Source of the DNA: a virus
Length of the DNA stretch: 21,557 nucleotides
IMG/VR virus record: IMGVR_UViG_3300025892_000190
Coordinates: 1-21,557 of that record
Reading direction: 5' to 3' (one strand)
Positions 7,349 through 13,977 of this stretch are shown here, in pieces (position 1 is the first letter of the stretch; each line of letters begins with the position of its first letter). The position numbers and the translations under genes are program-made. The notes under the pieces are model-generated. The model searched no databases, was not told the origin of the DNA, and saw only the letters and a program-made list of their open reading frames with translations.

Positions 7349-7840
7349 ATGGTTAAAAAGAAATATAAACAATTTAAATCTGGTGTTTATCGACCAAAGA
7401 ACATCCAAAAATTTGGTGAATCAAAGTGTATATACAGGAGTTCATATGAACTTCAGTTTTTAAAGTGGTGTGATAATCACCCAAAGATAACTGACATCAA
7501 ATATGAAAAAGTCATTATACCATATATGTGTAAAACTGATGGTAGACTTCATAGATATTATGTTGATTGTAAAATTAAAATGCAAGAATCCACAGGTCTT
7601 AAAGATTATTTAATCGAAATTAAACCATTTAGACAAACTCTTCAACCTAAACCTAGTAAAAGGAAAAAACAATCAACAATTATTCAAGAAAATTTATCCT
7701 TCTTGAAAAATACTAGTAAATGGGATAGTGCTAAACAATATTGTAAAAAAATGGGTTGGAGATGGTGTATTCTAACTGAAAAAGGTATTTATATAGATGA
7801 TAGGTTTTATGAAGGGAACCTATTAGGTTTATCTAAATGA
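7349..7840 (+). CDS. 4: gp4-like head completion protein (TnsA-like nuclease fold)
   Basis: The 163-residue protein matches the T4 gp4 (gp50/4) head-completion family throughout: CIYRSSYELQFLKWCDNHP (27-45; family VYRSSWELK..WLD), VIIPYMCKTDGRLHRYYVD (55-73), YLIEIKPFRQT (87-97) and KWDSAKQYCKKMGWRWCILTE (about 124-144). Glu34, Asp73 and the Glu90-Ile-Lys92 triplet are placed like the active site of TnsA-type PD-(D/E)xK nucleases. In T4, gp4 acts after packaging to finish the head so that the tail can join. Here the gene lies between portal and protease genes, away from its T4 position. It has no promoter of its own and is probably read from the gp13-like promoter region. Confidence 0.85.
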   Translation: MVKKKYKQFKSGVYRPKNIQKFGESKCIYRSSYELQFLKWCDNHPKITDIKYEKVIIPYMCKTDGRLHRYYVDCKIKMQESTGLKDYLIEIKPFRQTLQPKPSKRKKQSTIIQENLSFLKNTSKWDSAKQYCKKMGWRWCILTEKGIYIDDRFYEGNLLGLSK

Positions 7841-7858
7841 ATTAATACCTGTATTATT

Positions 7859-7866
7859 TATAAATA
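7859..7866 (+). promoter_or_regulatory. T4-type late promoter box
   Basis: Exact TATAAATA followed by ATTAT, 12 bases before the start at 7879. It leads the two small membrane-protein genes. Confidence 0.72.
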
Positions 7867-7878
7867 ATTATAATTGAT

Positions 7879-8319
7879 ATGGATATTATTCAAAATATAG
7901 CTGAACTAATTTCAATAGGTATGACCTTTCCGACAGTTATTTTGGCTGTGGTCGTTGTATACACATGGATGCCATCGGCTATAAATGCGTTTAAAACATC
8001 ATCACTTGAATCACAAGAGTGGTTTATAATTGGTGTAATAGTTGGTTTTATTGGAGCTATTTTTGATAATATATTTTGGGTTATACCTTGGACATACTCA
8101 TTTATCGGGAATGATTTATATTATAAAGTAATACCTTATGGAATATTGTTTAATATAATTTTTAGACAAGTTTGTATTATTATCGCAGCTTATTGTCACT
8201 TAAAGGCAGCTGAGATGACATTTGAACCTAAAATTAAATATTTAAACAATATATTAGTGTGTGGTAATATAGCGGGTTTAATATACTCAATCTCATTAAT
8301 CTTGGTTAAAATATACTAA
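7879..8319 (+). CDS. Four-helix integral membrane protein, unknown
   Basis: This 146-residue protein has four hydrophobic segments at about residues 12-31, 48-70, 86-106 and 124-145, with few charges between (KTSSLESQEW; EMTFEPKIK). No family was recognised. The N-terminus is short and the first helix contains PTVILAVVVVYTWMP. It is driven by an exact late promoter box and is followed after three bases by a gene for a one-helix membrane protein, so the two probably act together. A late, membrane-located pair would fit holin and partner, or a membrane anchor for head assembly (T4 proheads form on the inner membrane next to gp20). Neither role can be shown from the sequence. Confidence 0.65.
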   Translation: MDIIQNIAELISIGMTFPTVILAVVVVYTWMPSAINAFKTSSLESQEWFIIGVIVGFIGAIFDNIFWVIPWTYSFIGNDLYYKVIPYGILFNIIFRQVCIIIAAYCHLKAAEMTFEPKIKYLNNILVCGNIAGLIYSISLILVKIY

Positions 8320-8322
8320 AAA

Positions 8323-8622
8323 ATGATAAATGAATTTTTAAATATAATTAATAACCCTATTGGGGTAGTTGCATCAGTAGCTGATAAAGGTCTTACAACT
8401 AGAGATATTACCATAGCTATAACCGTAGCTGGTGGAGCTTTAACTACAGCTATCGGTGTTTTATGGAAAACTGTTTTAGATTTAAGTAAAAAACAAATCG
8501 ATATGAGTAAAGAGTTAGGTAAACTAGAGGGTAAACATGAAGGTATACGTGATTTATCTTTTAGGGTGTTAAGTACTGTACATACCGCAGTACATGATAA
8601 CCGTAATGATAGAAAAGAATAA
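8323..8622 (+). CDS. Small one-helix membrane protein with coiled-coil tail
   Basis: The 99-residue protein has one clear membrane segment at about residues 29-47 (DITIAITVAGGALTTAIGVL), then a charged helical part (DLSKKQIDMSKELGKLEGK, 53-71) likely to form a coiled coil, and a polar end DNRNDRKE. The layout resembles small phage holin-class or XhlA-like proteins, although those often have the coil first. It starts three bases after the stop of the four-helix membrane gene, so the two share a late transcript. No Shine-Dalgarno is visible; re-initiation from the upstream gene is likely. Function is inferred only from topology and context. Confidence 0.6.
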   Translation: MINEFLNIINNPIGVVASVADKGLTTRDITIAITVAGGALTTAIGVLWKTVLDLSKKQIDMSKELGKLEGKHEGIRDLSFRVLSTVHTAVHDNRNDRKE

Positions 8623-8629
8623 ATATATT

Positions 8630-8658
8630 TATAAATAATTATATTTAAATGATAAATA
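8630..8658 (+). promoter_or_regulatory. Tandem late promoter boxes before gp21
   Basis: An exact TATAAATA at 8630-8637 and a second near-exact GATAAATA at 8651-8658, 21 bases apart (two helical turns). The second is followed by ATTAAA and then the ATG at 8665, the same six-base spacing as at the portal gene. Confidence 0.68.
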
Positions 8659-8664
8659 ATTAAA

Positions 8665-9342
8665 ATGAGTAGTAAATATAATCTTATTGTAGAAGATGTT
8701 GATGTAGATTCTTTTGAGTATTTGGTAGAACAGACTAACAATTCATCTGAGACTAAAACATATATCAAAGGTCCATTCATCATGATGAATGAGAAGAATC
8801 AGAATGGTCGTATATATGAATCATCTGAAATGGACCCCTGTGTTGAAAATTATATTGAAAAATATGTAAAAACAAATCGAGCTCTTAATGAGATGTCTCA
8901 CCCAAATACCGCTGACGTTGATTTGGAACGAGCGTGTGATAGAACATTATCTTTAACATTAGTTGATAATTGCTGGATTGGTAAAGCTGTTTGCTTATCT
9001 ACCCCTATGGGTAAATTGCAGGAAAGTTTAATTAGAGATGGTGTTAAAATAGGTAAATCTACACGTTGTCTCGGACAACTTACTGAAAATAATGGTATTA
9101 ATTATGTTAAGAGTCCAAGAATGATTGCTACTGATACAGTTTGGGAGCCATCTGGTCAAGGTAAGAATACTAGTTGTTTCGTTAACGGTATTTTAGAAAA
9201 TAAAGAATTCATCATCGATTATAATAATGATAATGAAATAATTTACGATGGGTTTGAAAAATCTATAAACCATTTACCTAAAAAAGATTTAGAATTTTAT
9301 TTAATGGAACAAATTATGGGTTTTATTAAAAAAATTCAATAA
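8665..9342 (+). CDS. 21: Prohead core protease gp21
   Basis: gp21 is the serine protease inside the prohead that cuts the scaffold and trims the capsid protein after assembly. The 225-residue protein (T4: 212) shows GPFIMMNEKNQNGRIY (36-51), the catalytic His in MSHP (His79), and GKSTRCLG (130-137) with Ser132 as the likely nucleophile; the S-(S/T)-R-x-(L/M)-G context is typical of the family. It lies just before gp22 and gp23, the T4 order apart from an inserted small gene. Two late boxes precede it, the nearer one six bases from ATG. The acidic N-terminus (VEDVDVDSFEYLVE) may be an autocleaved propeptide, as in T4; that is inference. Confidence 0.93.
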   Translation: MSSKYNLIVEDVDVDSFEYLVEQTNNSSETKTYIKGPFIMMNEKNQNGRIYESSEMDPCVENYIEKYVKTNRALNEMSHPNTADVDLERACDRTLSLTLVDNCWIGKAVCLSTPMGKLQESLIRDGVKIGKSTRCLGQLTENNGINYVKSPRMIATDTVWEPSGQGKNTSCFVNGILENKEFIIDYNNDNEIIYDGFEKSINHLPKKDLEFYLMEQIMGFIKKIQ

Positions 9343-9345
9343 AAA

Positions 9346-9353
9346 TATAAATA
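9346..9353 (+). promoter_or_regulatory. T4-type late promoter box
   Basis: Exact TATAAATA starting three bases after the gp21 stop and seven bases (ATTAAAA) before the ATG at 9361. Leads the small basic protein, gp22 and probably gp23. Confidence 0.75.
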
Positions 9354-9360
9354 ATTAAAA

Positions 9361-9498
9361 ATGGACAATAAAAAACGTATTTATAACTTATTGCGTAACA
9401 TCTCAACAGGTGATTATGCGAAATGCAAAAATGATGTATCCACAATAATTGAGGGTAAAATCAGTAAAAAAATATCAAAAATTTCAAAATCTAAATAA
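9361..9498 (+). CDS. Small basic protein (45 residues), possible prohead core component
   Basis: A 45-residue reading frame between protease and scaffold, begun by the late box seven bases upstream. It reads MDNKKRIYNLLRNISTGDYAK, then CKNDVSTIIEGKISKKI and ends in repeated Lys-Ile-Ser. The pattern of a short helix, GDY, and a second helix ending in KI..KI resembles small prohead-core proteins of the gp67/gp68 kind encoded beside gp21 in other T4-like phages, but the match is from general form and not firm. It is strongly basic at its end, opposite in charge to the acidic scaffold, which would suit a core partner. The stop is 8 bases before the gp22 start. Confidence 0.6.
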   Translation: MDNKKRIYNLLRNISTGDYAKCKNDVSTIIEGKISKKISKISKSK

Positions 9499-9506
9499 TA
9501 ATACTC

Positions 9507-10397
9507 ATGGATATTAAAGACCTACTTAAAGAATCTACCCAAGATGCTCTTTCTGAAGAAAATCTTCAGAAATTACAAGAAGCTGTTGAAGATAAAGCTA
9601 AAGAGATCGCTAAGGGTGAATATGATCTCAAACTCGAAGCTGCTCTTGCGAAACAAGATGCTGAGTATGCTGAAAAATTAGAAACATTTTTAGAAGATAT
9701 TGATGAAGATCACACATCTAAAATGGAATCTCTTGTTGAGGGTATTAGTCAGAAACATTTTGGTATGTTAAACGACCTTATCAAAAAGTATAAAGCTGAT
9801 TACGTTACCGAGTGTACTTCTTTTAAAGATCAATTAGTTACTAAAATTGATAAATTCTTCGATATTGTTGTAGAAGAACAGATCCCTAAAGCTGAATTGA
9901 AAGAAGCTGTTGAAAATGTTCGCAGTAAAGTTGTTCTTGAAAAGATCGCTGAGATTATTGGTATTGATAAAATTCAACAAAATACTATCGTTAAAGAAGG
10001 TATTATTGAAGCTAAGACTGAAATTGACTCACTTCTAGAAGAAAATGAAAAACTTAAAGTTGAGCGTAAAAAATTAATAAGCGAAAAGGTTCGTGTAGAA
10101 CGTAAAGATCTTCTCTCTGAAAAAACAGTAGGTCTTCCAAAAGTTAAAAGACAATATATCAACAAAGTTCTAGGTAACAAATCTTTAGAGTTCATTAATG
10201 AAAACTTTGAATATACTCTAGCTCTCTTTGATTCAGAAGAAGGTGAAAGTAACGAAGTTCTTAAAGAACAAGCTACTAAACAAACGAAAACAATTTCCGA
10301 GAACATTGATCGTACAGAAAAGGTTGTAGAAGAGAGTGTTGAAGCTCCTCAAGCTAAACCTACTGATATGTACATGAATGAACTCTCAAGAATTTAA
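9507..10397 (+). CDS. 22: Prohead scaffold (core) protein gp22
   Basis: gp22 forms the inner core on which the head shell assembles and is later cut to peptides by gp21. This 296-residue protein (T4: 269) is highly charged and almost wholly helical, with long coiled-coil stretches rich in Glu and Lys (residues 15-100 and 165-205). It has the family's C-terminal helical region VGLPKVKRQYINKVLG followed by a flexible acidic tail ending PTDMYMNELSRI. Position between gp21 and gp23 is decisive. A near-late box TCTAAATA (9490-9497) lies nine bases before ATG, so it may have its own promoter besides that at 9346. An AT-rich 9-pair hairpin with CGGA loop follows the stop at 10398-10419. Confidence 0.93.
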   Translation: MDIKDLLKESTQDALSEENLQKLQEAVEDKAKEIAKGEYDLKLEAALAKQDAEYAEKLETFLEDIDEDHTSKMESLVEGISQKHFGMLNDLIKKYKADYVTECTSFKDQLVTKIDKFFDIVVEEQIPKAELKEAVENVRSKVVLEKIAEIIGIDKIQQNTIVKEGIIEAKTEIDSLLEENEKLKVERKKLISEKVRVERKDLLSEKTVGLPKVKRQYINKVLGNKSLEFINENFEYTLALFDSEEGESNEVLKEQATKQTKTISENIDRTEKVVEESVEAPQAKPTDMYMNELSRI

Positions 10398-10419
10398 TTA
10401 TTAAATCGGAATTTAATAA
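10398..10419 (+). other. Intergenic hairpin between gp22 and gp23
   Basis: TTATTAAAT (10398-10406) pairs with ATTTAATAA (10411-10419) around CGGA. No T-run follows, so it is not a standard terminator. It could stabilise or mark a processing point in the gp22-gp23 message, allowing more gp23 than gp22. The rest of the 127-base gap holds an 11-codon frame at 10433 and a purine-rich start region. Confidence 0.4.
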
Positions 10420-10506
10420 TATAATTTAAAACATGAGGCCACCGCCTGAGTATAGTAAAACAAGATAATAGTGAGAAAACACATAAAAATCGCAAATTAA
10501 CAAAAT

Positions 10507-10512
10507 AAAGGA
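10507..10512 (+). promoter_or_regulatory. Shine-Dalgarno-like purine stretch before gp23
   Basis: AAAGGA within AAAGGAAAAATAAATATTATG, 12 bases before the start codon. It is notable because most other genes in the window lack such a sequence; gp23 should be the most heavily made protein. Confidence 0.5.
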
Positions 10513-10524
10513 AAAATAAATATT

Positions 10525-11970
10525 ATGATTAAACCATCAAACTCTTATATCGATCAAGGACGTGCAGCAGCACTTCTTGAAAAGTGGAGTCCTGTACTTG
10601 ATTATAGTTCAGAAAAGGTAGCCCCTATTTCTGAATCTAATTTGCGTCTTAACACTGCTATCCTACTTGAGAACCAAGAAAATTGGTGTTCTCAAAATGG
10701 TGGACTCATCAACGAATCTTCTTCTGTTGGTGGCGGTGCTCTAGGTGCAAATGCTGGTGCTGGTCTCGGAACCAATTCTGCAACACAATTTAGTTCAGAT
10801 TCTTATGCAACAGGTGACGCACGTCTTCCAAAGGTACTTATTCCTATGATTCGTCGTACATTCCCTGAGCTTATCACTAACGAAATCGTAGGTGTTCAGC
10901 CAATGTCTGGTCCTGTTGGACTTGCATTCGCTCTTCGCTACAAATACGAATCTGATACTCTTGGTAGTGGTGACACTCGTGCATCTAACGTAAATGGTGC
11001 AGGTATCGACGGCGCTGAAGCTGGTTACAATAACCTTGACACTCGTTTCACTGGTACAAGCTCTGATGCTCTTACTGGTGACGCTGACGGTAACTTCCCA
11101 ATGGTTGGTGAAGACCAAGGTGTAGCTGATCTTCTTAAGAACTTCGAGCTTAATGACCAAATCCCACAAATGACTATCGGTTTCGAAAAGACTGCTGTGG
11201 AAGCTGGTACACGTAGACTCGCTGCTAAGTGGTCTGTTGAGCTTGAGCAAGACGTTCGCAACATGAACGGTATCGATATCGATAACGAAATGACAAATGC
11301 GATGTCTTACGAGATCCAAGCTGAAATCGACCGTGAAATGATCATGCGTATGATTCAAGTTACTCTTACTGCTGGTCGTGGTAAAGGTTATTCCATCTGG
11401 GAACCAGCATCTGCTGACGGTCGTTGGATGGGTGAGCGTAATCGCCACTTCTATCAAAAGATCCTTGTAGAAGCTAACCGTGTTGCTATCCGTAATCGTC
11501 GTGGTGCTGCTAACTTCATCGTTGCAACTCCATCAGTTTGTGCAATGCTTGAGTCTCTTCCTGAGTTCCAATTCATGCCTGTAACTGGTAACGTTAATAC
11601 ACAGCCTGTAGGTATCGCTAAACTTGGTACTCTTGCAAGTCGTTTCAACGTCTATCGTGATACTCGTACTGAAGCTCAATATGTCGCTGGTAGCCGTGCT
11701 TCTGGTATCGATTATGCTCTCCTTGGTTACAAGGGTCCAGAGTTCTTCGACACTGGTATCATCTACTGCCCATACATCCCTGTTATGGTACAGCGCACAA
11801 TCGATCCAGTACGTTTCAACCCAATCGTTGGTCTTATGACTCGTTACGGTGTGGTTGATCACCTATTCGGAGCTGATTTGTTCTATCACACAATCATCGT
11901 GAAGAACCTTGACGTAGCGTTCGCACCTGGCGAAACTTCAGTATTCATGACTGAAGACCACTACGTATAA
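10525..11970 (+). CDS. 23: Major capsid protein gp23
   Basis: gp23 forms the hexamers of the head shell. Family blocks are clear: LPKVLIPMIRRTFPELITNEIVGVQPM (about 99-125; T4 MGMVRRAIPNLIAFDICGVQPM), GLAFALRYKY (131-140), GFEKTAVEAGTRRLAAKWSVELEQDVR (218-244; T4 ...SRQLKAAYSIELAQDLR), and DYALLGYKGPEFFDTGIIYCPYIP in the C-terminal third. Length is 481 against 521 in T4, with a shorter insertion domain. A likely gp21 cut site is INE64|S, beside the T4 position (Glu65). The gene uses many C-ending codons (AAC, GAC, ATC, TTC), unlike its AT-rich neighbours, as expected for very high translation. It has a purine-rich start region and a strong terminator behind it. Confidence 0.97.
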   Translation: MIKPSNSYIDQGRAAALLEKWSPVLDYSSEKVAPISESNLRLNTAILLENQENWCSQNGGLINESSSVGGGALGANAGAGLGTNSATQFSSDSYATGDARLPKVLIPMIRRTFPELITNEIVGVQPMSGPVGLAFALRYKYESDTLGSGDTRASNVNGAGIDGAEAGYNNLDTRFTGTSSDALTGDADGNFPMVGEDQGVADLLKNFELNDQIPQMTIGFEKTAVEAGTRRLAAKWSVELEQDVRNMNGIDIDNEMTNAMSYEIQAEIDREMIMRMIQVTLTAGRGKGYSIWEPASADGRWMGERNRHFYQKILVEANRVAIRNRRGAANFIVATPSVCAMLESLPEFQFMPVTGNVNTQPVGIAKLGTLASRFNVYRDTRTEAQYVAGSRASGIDYALLGYKGPEFFDTGIIYCPYIPVMVQRTIDPVRFNPIVGLMTRYGVVDHLFGADLFYHTIIVKNLDVAFAPGETSVFMTEDHYV

Positions 11971-11993
11971 GTCGATTATATAAAATTAAATCT

Positions 11994-12023
11994 AAACCCC
12001 GTCGATTTCGACGGGGTTTTTTT
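11994..12023 (+). terminator. Strong Rho-independent terminator after gp23
   Basis: AAACCCCGTCGA (11994-12005) pairs with TCGACGGGGTTT (12008-12019), followed by seven T in all. It closes the head-gene transcript. Confidence 0.93.
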
Positions 12024-12035
12024 GTGATTTAAATA

Positions 12036-12064
12036 TTGACTATTATGTATAAATTATATAGATA
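12036..12064 (+). promoter_or_regulatory. Possible promoter for the homing endonuclease
   Basis: TTGACT (12036-12041) is followed 15 bases later by TATAGA or 17 bases later by TAGATA, neither a strong -10. A late-like TATAAATT (12048-12055) overlaps the spacer. Position just after a terminator favours some promoter here; which type cannot be settled. Confidence 0.4.
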
Positions 12065-12070
12065 GTTAAT

Positions 12071-13753
12071 ATGAGCCATAAAAAAACATTTGAAGATTAC
12101 ATTAAAGATTTTAATGTAATACATGATTCATATTATATATACCCTAAACATCAAATAATAGATGGGAATAGGAGTAAAATAAAAATAGATTGCCCTAAAC
12201 ATGGTGAATTCGTGCAGCAAATATCAGCGCACAAAAGTGGTCAAGGGTGCCCCAAATGTGCAAAAAATAAGACAGCTCAATCCAAAAAATTAAATACATC
12301 TATCTTTATAAAAGATGCTATAAATATACATGGTAATATATATGATTACACCGATTCAATATATATTGATAATAAAACTAAAGTTAGTATAATTTGCCCT
12401 GATCATGGTGTATTCTATCAAACTAGAAACAATCATATTATACAGAAACAGGGGTGTCCACAATGTGGTTTAAAGAAAAGAAAAAACCCTAAGACATTAA
12501 CAACATTACAATTTATCGAAAAATCTAAAACTATACATGCTGATCTATATGATTATACTAATGTAGACTATGTTAATTCGAAAACCCCTGTCAAATTGAT
12601 CTGTAAACATCACGGTGAGTTTAATATTATACCTTATAATCATTTAAGGGGTTCTGGGTGTAAACAATGTAAAGTTGAACAACAAAGATTTAAATTATCT
12701 AGAAAAACTGAATATGTAGGTCGGGTTAATTTAATACATAATGATAAATATAATTATCCGTTTTTTGATACTGAATATATTAACGTTGGGTCAAAACTCA
12801 CTATTATTTGTCCAAAACATGGTGAGTTTACTCAAATCGCTAAAGATCATTTACGTGGGTGTGGTTGCCCAAAGTGTAGCAACCAGATATCCAAGTATGA
12901 GGAATTTATTAAAGATTATTTAGAAAAAAATAATATAAAATACAAACAGGGTGATCGTGATTTAATAAAGCCGTATGAAATAGATTTTTTATTACCAGAA
13001 CATAATATCGCTATAGAAATTAATGGTGTATATTGGCATGGTGAGCAATCTGGTAAAGATAAATATTATCATAAAAATAAGACGGATATGTGTAAAGATC
13101 TTGGTTACAAACTGATTCATTTTTTTGAAGATGATTTACAAAAAGAAAGAATGGTTTTATCTAAACTCAATACATTACTTAAAATTAACAAAAAACCTAT
13201 ATACGCTAGAAAGTGTCAAGTAAAGGAGCTTGATACTAAAACTAAAGTTAAATTTTTAAATAAATACCACCTTCAAGGTAATTGTAAATCTAATGATGCG
13301 TTAGGTTTATATTATAAAAATAGATTAGTGTCCGTTATGACTTTTGGTAAAAATAGAGCTGGTGAAATCGAACTAAATAGATTTTGCTCTGTTTTTAATT
13401 TTTATATTATCGGTGGTGCGAGTAAAATATTTAAATTTTATTTTAGAAATTATAAACATGATTATATAGTGTCATACGCTGAATTAACTCTTAGTGATGG
13501 AGAAATGTACCATAATCTTGGGTTTAGTTTGGATAATACAAAAAGAAGCTCTGAACCAGATTATAAATATTATAATCGATCAAAATCTTCATATATAAGA
13601 CATCATAAATCGAAATTTACTAAGTCTAGATTAAAAGGTGAACTTGATAACTACAATCCTAATAAAACTGAGTGGGAGAATATGAGAGAAAATGGTTGGG
13701 ATAGGATTTGGGATTGTGGGAAACTTAGGTTCGTTTACAATAATATTGACTAA
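12071..13753 (+). CDS. Freestanding homing endonuclease, Vsr-like, with four zinc-finger repeats
   Basis: The N-terminal half holds four tandem units of about 65-70 residues. Each has a helical part with an IH...YxY motif and a treble-clef-like zinc site CxxH...CxxC: Cys41/His44/Cys60/Cys63, Cys109/His112/Cys129/Cys132, Cys178/His181/Cys197/Cys200, and Cys247/His250/Cys266/Cys269, the DUF723 type. Residues about 275-370 form a Vsr/PD-(D/E)xK-like nuclease: YEIDFLLPE (302-310), IAIEINGVYWHGE (313-325), KTDMC (337-341) and LIHFFEDD (348-355). The C-terminal part (378-560; DALGLYYKNRLVSVMTFGK, IIGGASKIFKFYFRNY, ENGWDRIWDCGKLRFVY) is the common extension of these mobile nucleases. It sits directly behind gp23, a favoured site for such genes. 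Activity and target site are inferred. Confidence 0.85.
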   Translation: MSHKKTFEDYIKDFNVIHDSYYIYPKHQIIDGNRSKIKIDCPKHGEFVQQISAHKSGQGCPKCAKNKTAQSKKLNTSIFIKDAINIHGNIYDYTDSIYIDNKTKVSIICPDHGVFYQTRNNHIIQKQGCPQCGLKKRKNPKTLTTLQFIEKSKTIHADLYDYTNVDYVNSKTPVKLICKHHGEFNIIPYNHLRGSGCKQCKVEQQRFKLSRKTEYVGRVNLIHNDKYNYPFFDTEYINVGSKLTIICPKHGEFTQIAKDHLRGCGCPKCSNQISKYEEFIKDYLEKNNIKYKQGDRDLIKPYEIDFLLPEHNIAIEINGVYWHGEQSGKDKYYHKNKTDMCKDLGYKLIHFFEDDLQKERMVLSKLNTLLKINKKPIYARKCQVKELDTKTKVKFLNKYHLQGNCKSNDALGLYYKNRLVSVMTFGKNRAGEIELNRFCSVFNFYIIGGASKIFKFYFRNYKHDYIVSYAELTLSDGEMYHNLGFSLDNTKRSSEPDYKYYNRSKSSYIRHHKSKFTKSRLKGELDNYNPNKTEWENMRENGWDRIWDCGKLRFVYNNID

Positions 13754-13766
13754 TATTTATAAATTG

Positions 13767-13774
13767 TATAAATA
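13767..13774 (+). promoter_or_regulatory. T4-type late promoter box
   Basis: Exact TATAAATA, five bases before the ATG at 13780. A second box TATAAATT (13758-13765) lies just upstream. Predicted transcript would start at or inside the first codon. Confidence 0.62.
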
Positions 13775-13779
13775 TTTTT

Positions 13780-13923
13780 ATGAATAATAATCAAAAACAA
13801 GTTTGTGGTAAATGTAAACATTTTCAAGATCCTCCTTTTGGGTTTCCGATTTGTAAAAAGTTAAAAACTGATACAACTAAACAATCAGAGCCTAAAGGTA
13901 AAAATTGTTTTGAAGAATCTTAA
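13780..13923 (+). CDS. Small zinc-ribbon protein (47 residues)
   Basis: A 47-residue frame starting MNNNQKQVCGKCKHFQDP. Four Cys (9, 12, 25 and 43) in a CxxC...C...C pattern suggest a single zinc-binding site; the wording CGKCKHF...PICKK...KNCFE resembles short rubredoxin-like or ribbon proteins found in phages and plasmids, often marked only as CxxCxHF proteins. The late box five bases before ATG supports it being real. It lies between the homing endonuclease and an unknown gene. A role in protein or nucleic-acid binding is only a general expectation for such ribbons. Confidence 0.6.
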   Translation: MNNNQKQVCGKCKHFQDPPFGFPICKKLKTDTTKQSEPKGKNCFEES

Positions 13924-13931
13924 TTTTTTAA

Positions 13932-13959
13932 TTGACAAATAAATAACTTTTAACATTGT
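13932..13959 (+). promoter_or_regulatory. Possible sigma70-like promoter
   Basis: A perfect -35 TTGACA (13932-13937) with a 16-base spacer to a weak -10 CATTGT (13954-13959). A late-like AATAAATA (13938-13945) overlaps the spacer. It precedes the gene at 13978. Confidence 0.4.
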
Positions 13960-13977
13960 GTTTTCACATTATTAAAT

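Noticed and set aside
8316-8783. Minus-strand open frame of 155 codons across the membrane-protein and gp21 starts
   Set aside because: It covers two late promoter boxes and two convincing + strand genes; its composition is that of an antisense shadow.
10515-10522. AATAAATA just before gp23 as a late promoter
   Set aside because: It ends two bases before the ATG, so transcription would start inside the gene; it more likely forms part of the A-rich start region.
10795-11457. Long minus-strand open frame (220 codons) opposite gp23
   Set aside because: It mirrors the codon pattern of the well-identified capsid gene, has Ser/Thr/Cys-rich low-quality sequence and no family motif or promoter.
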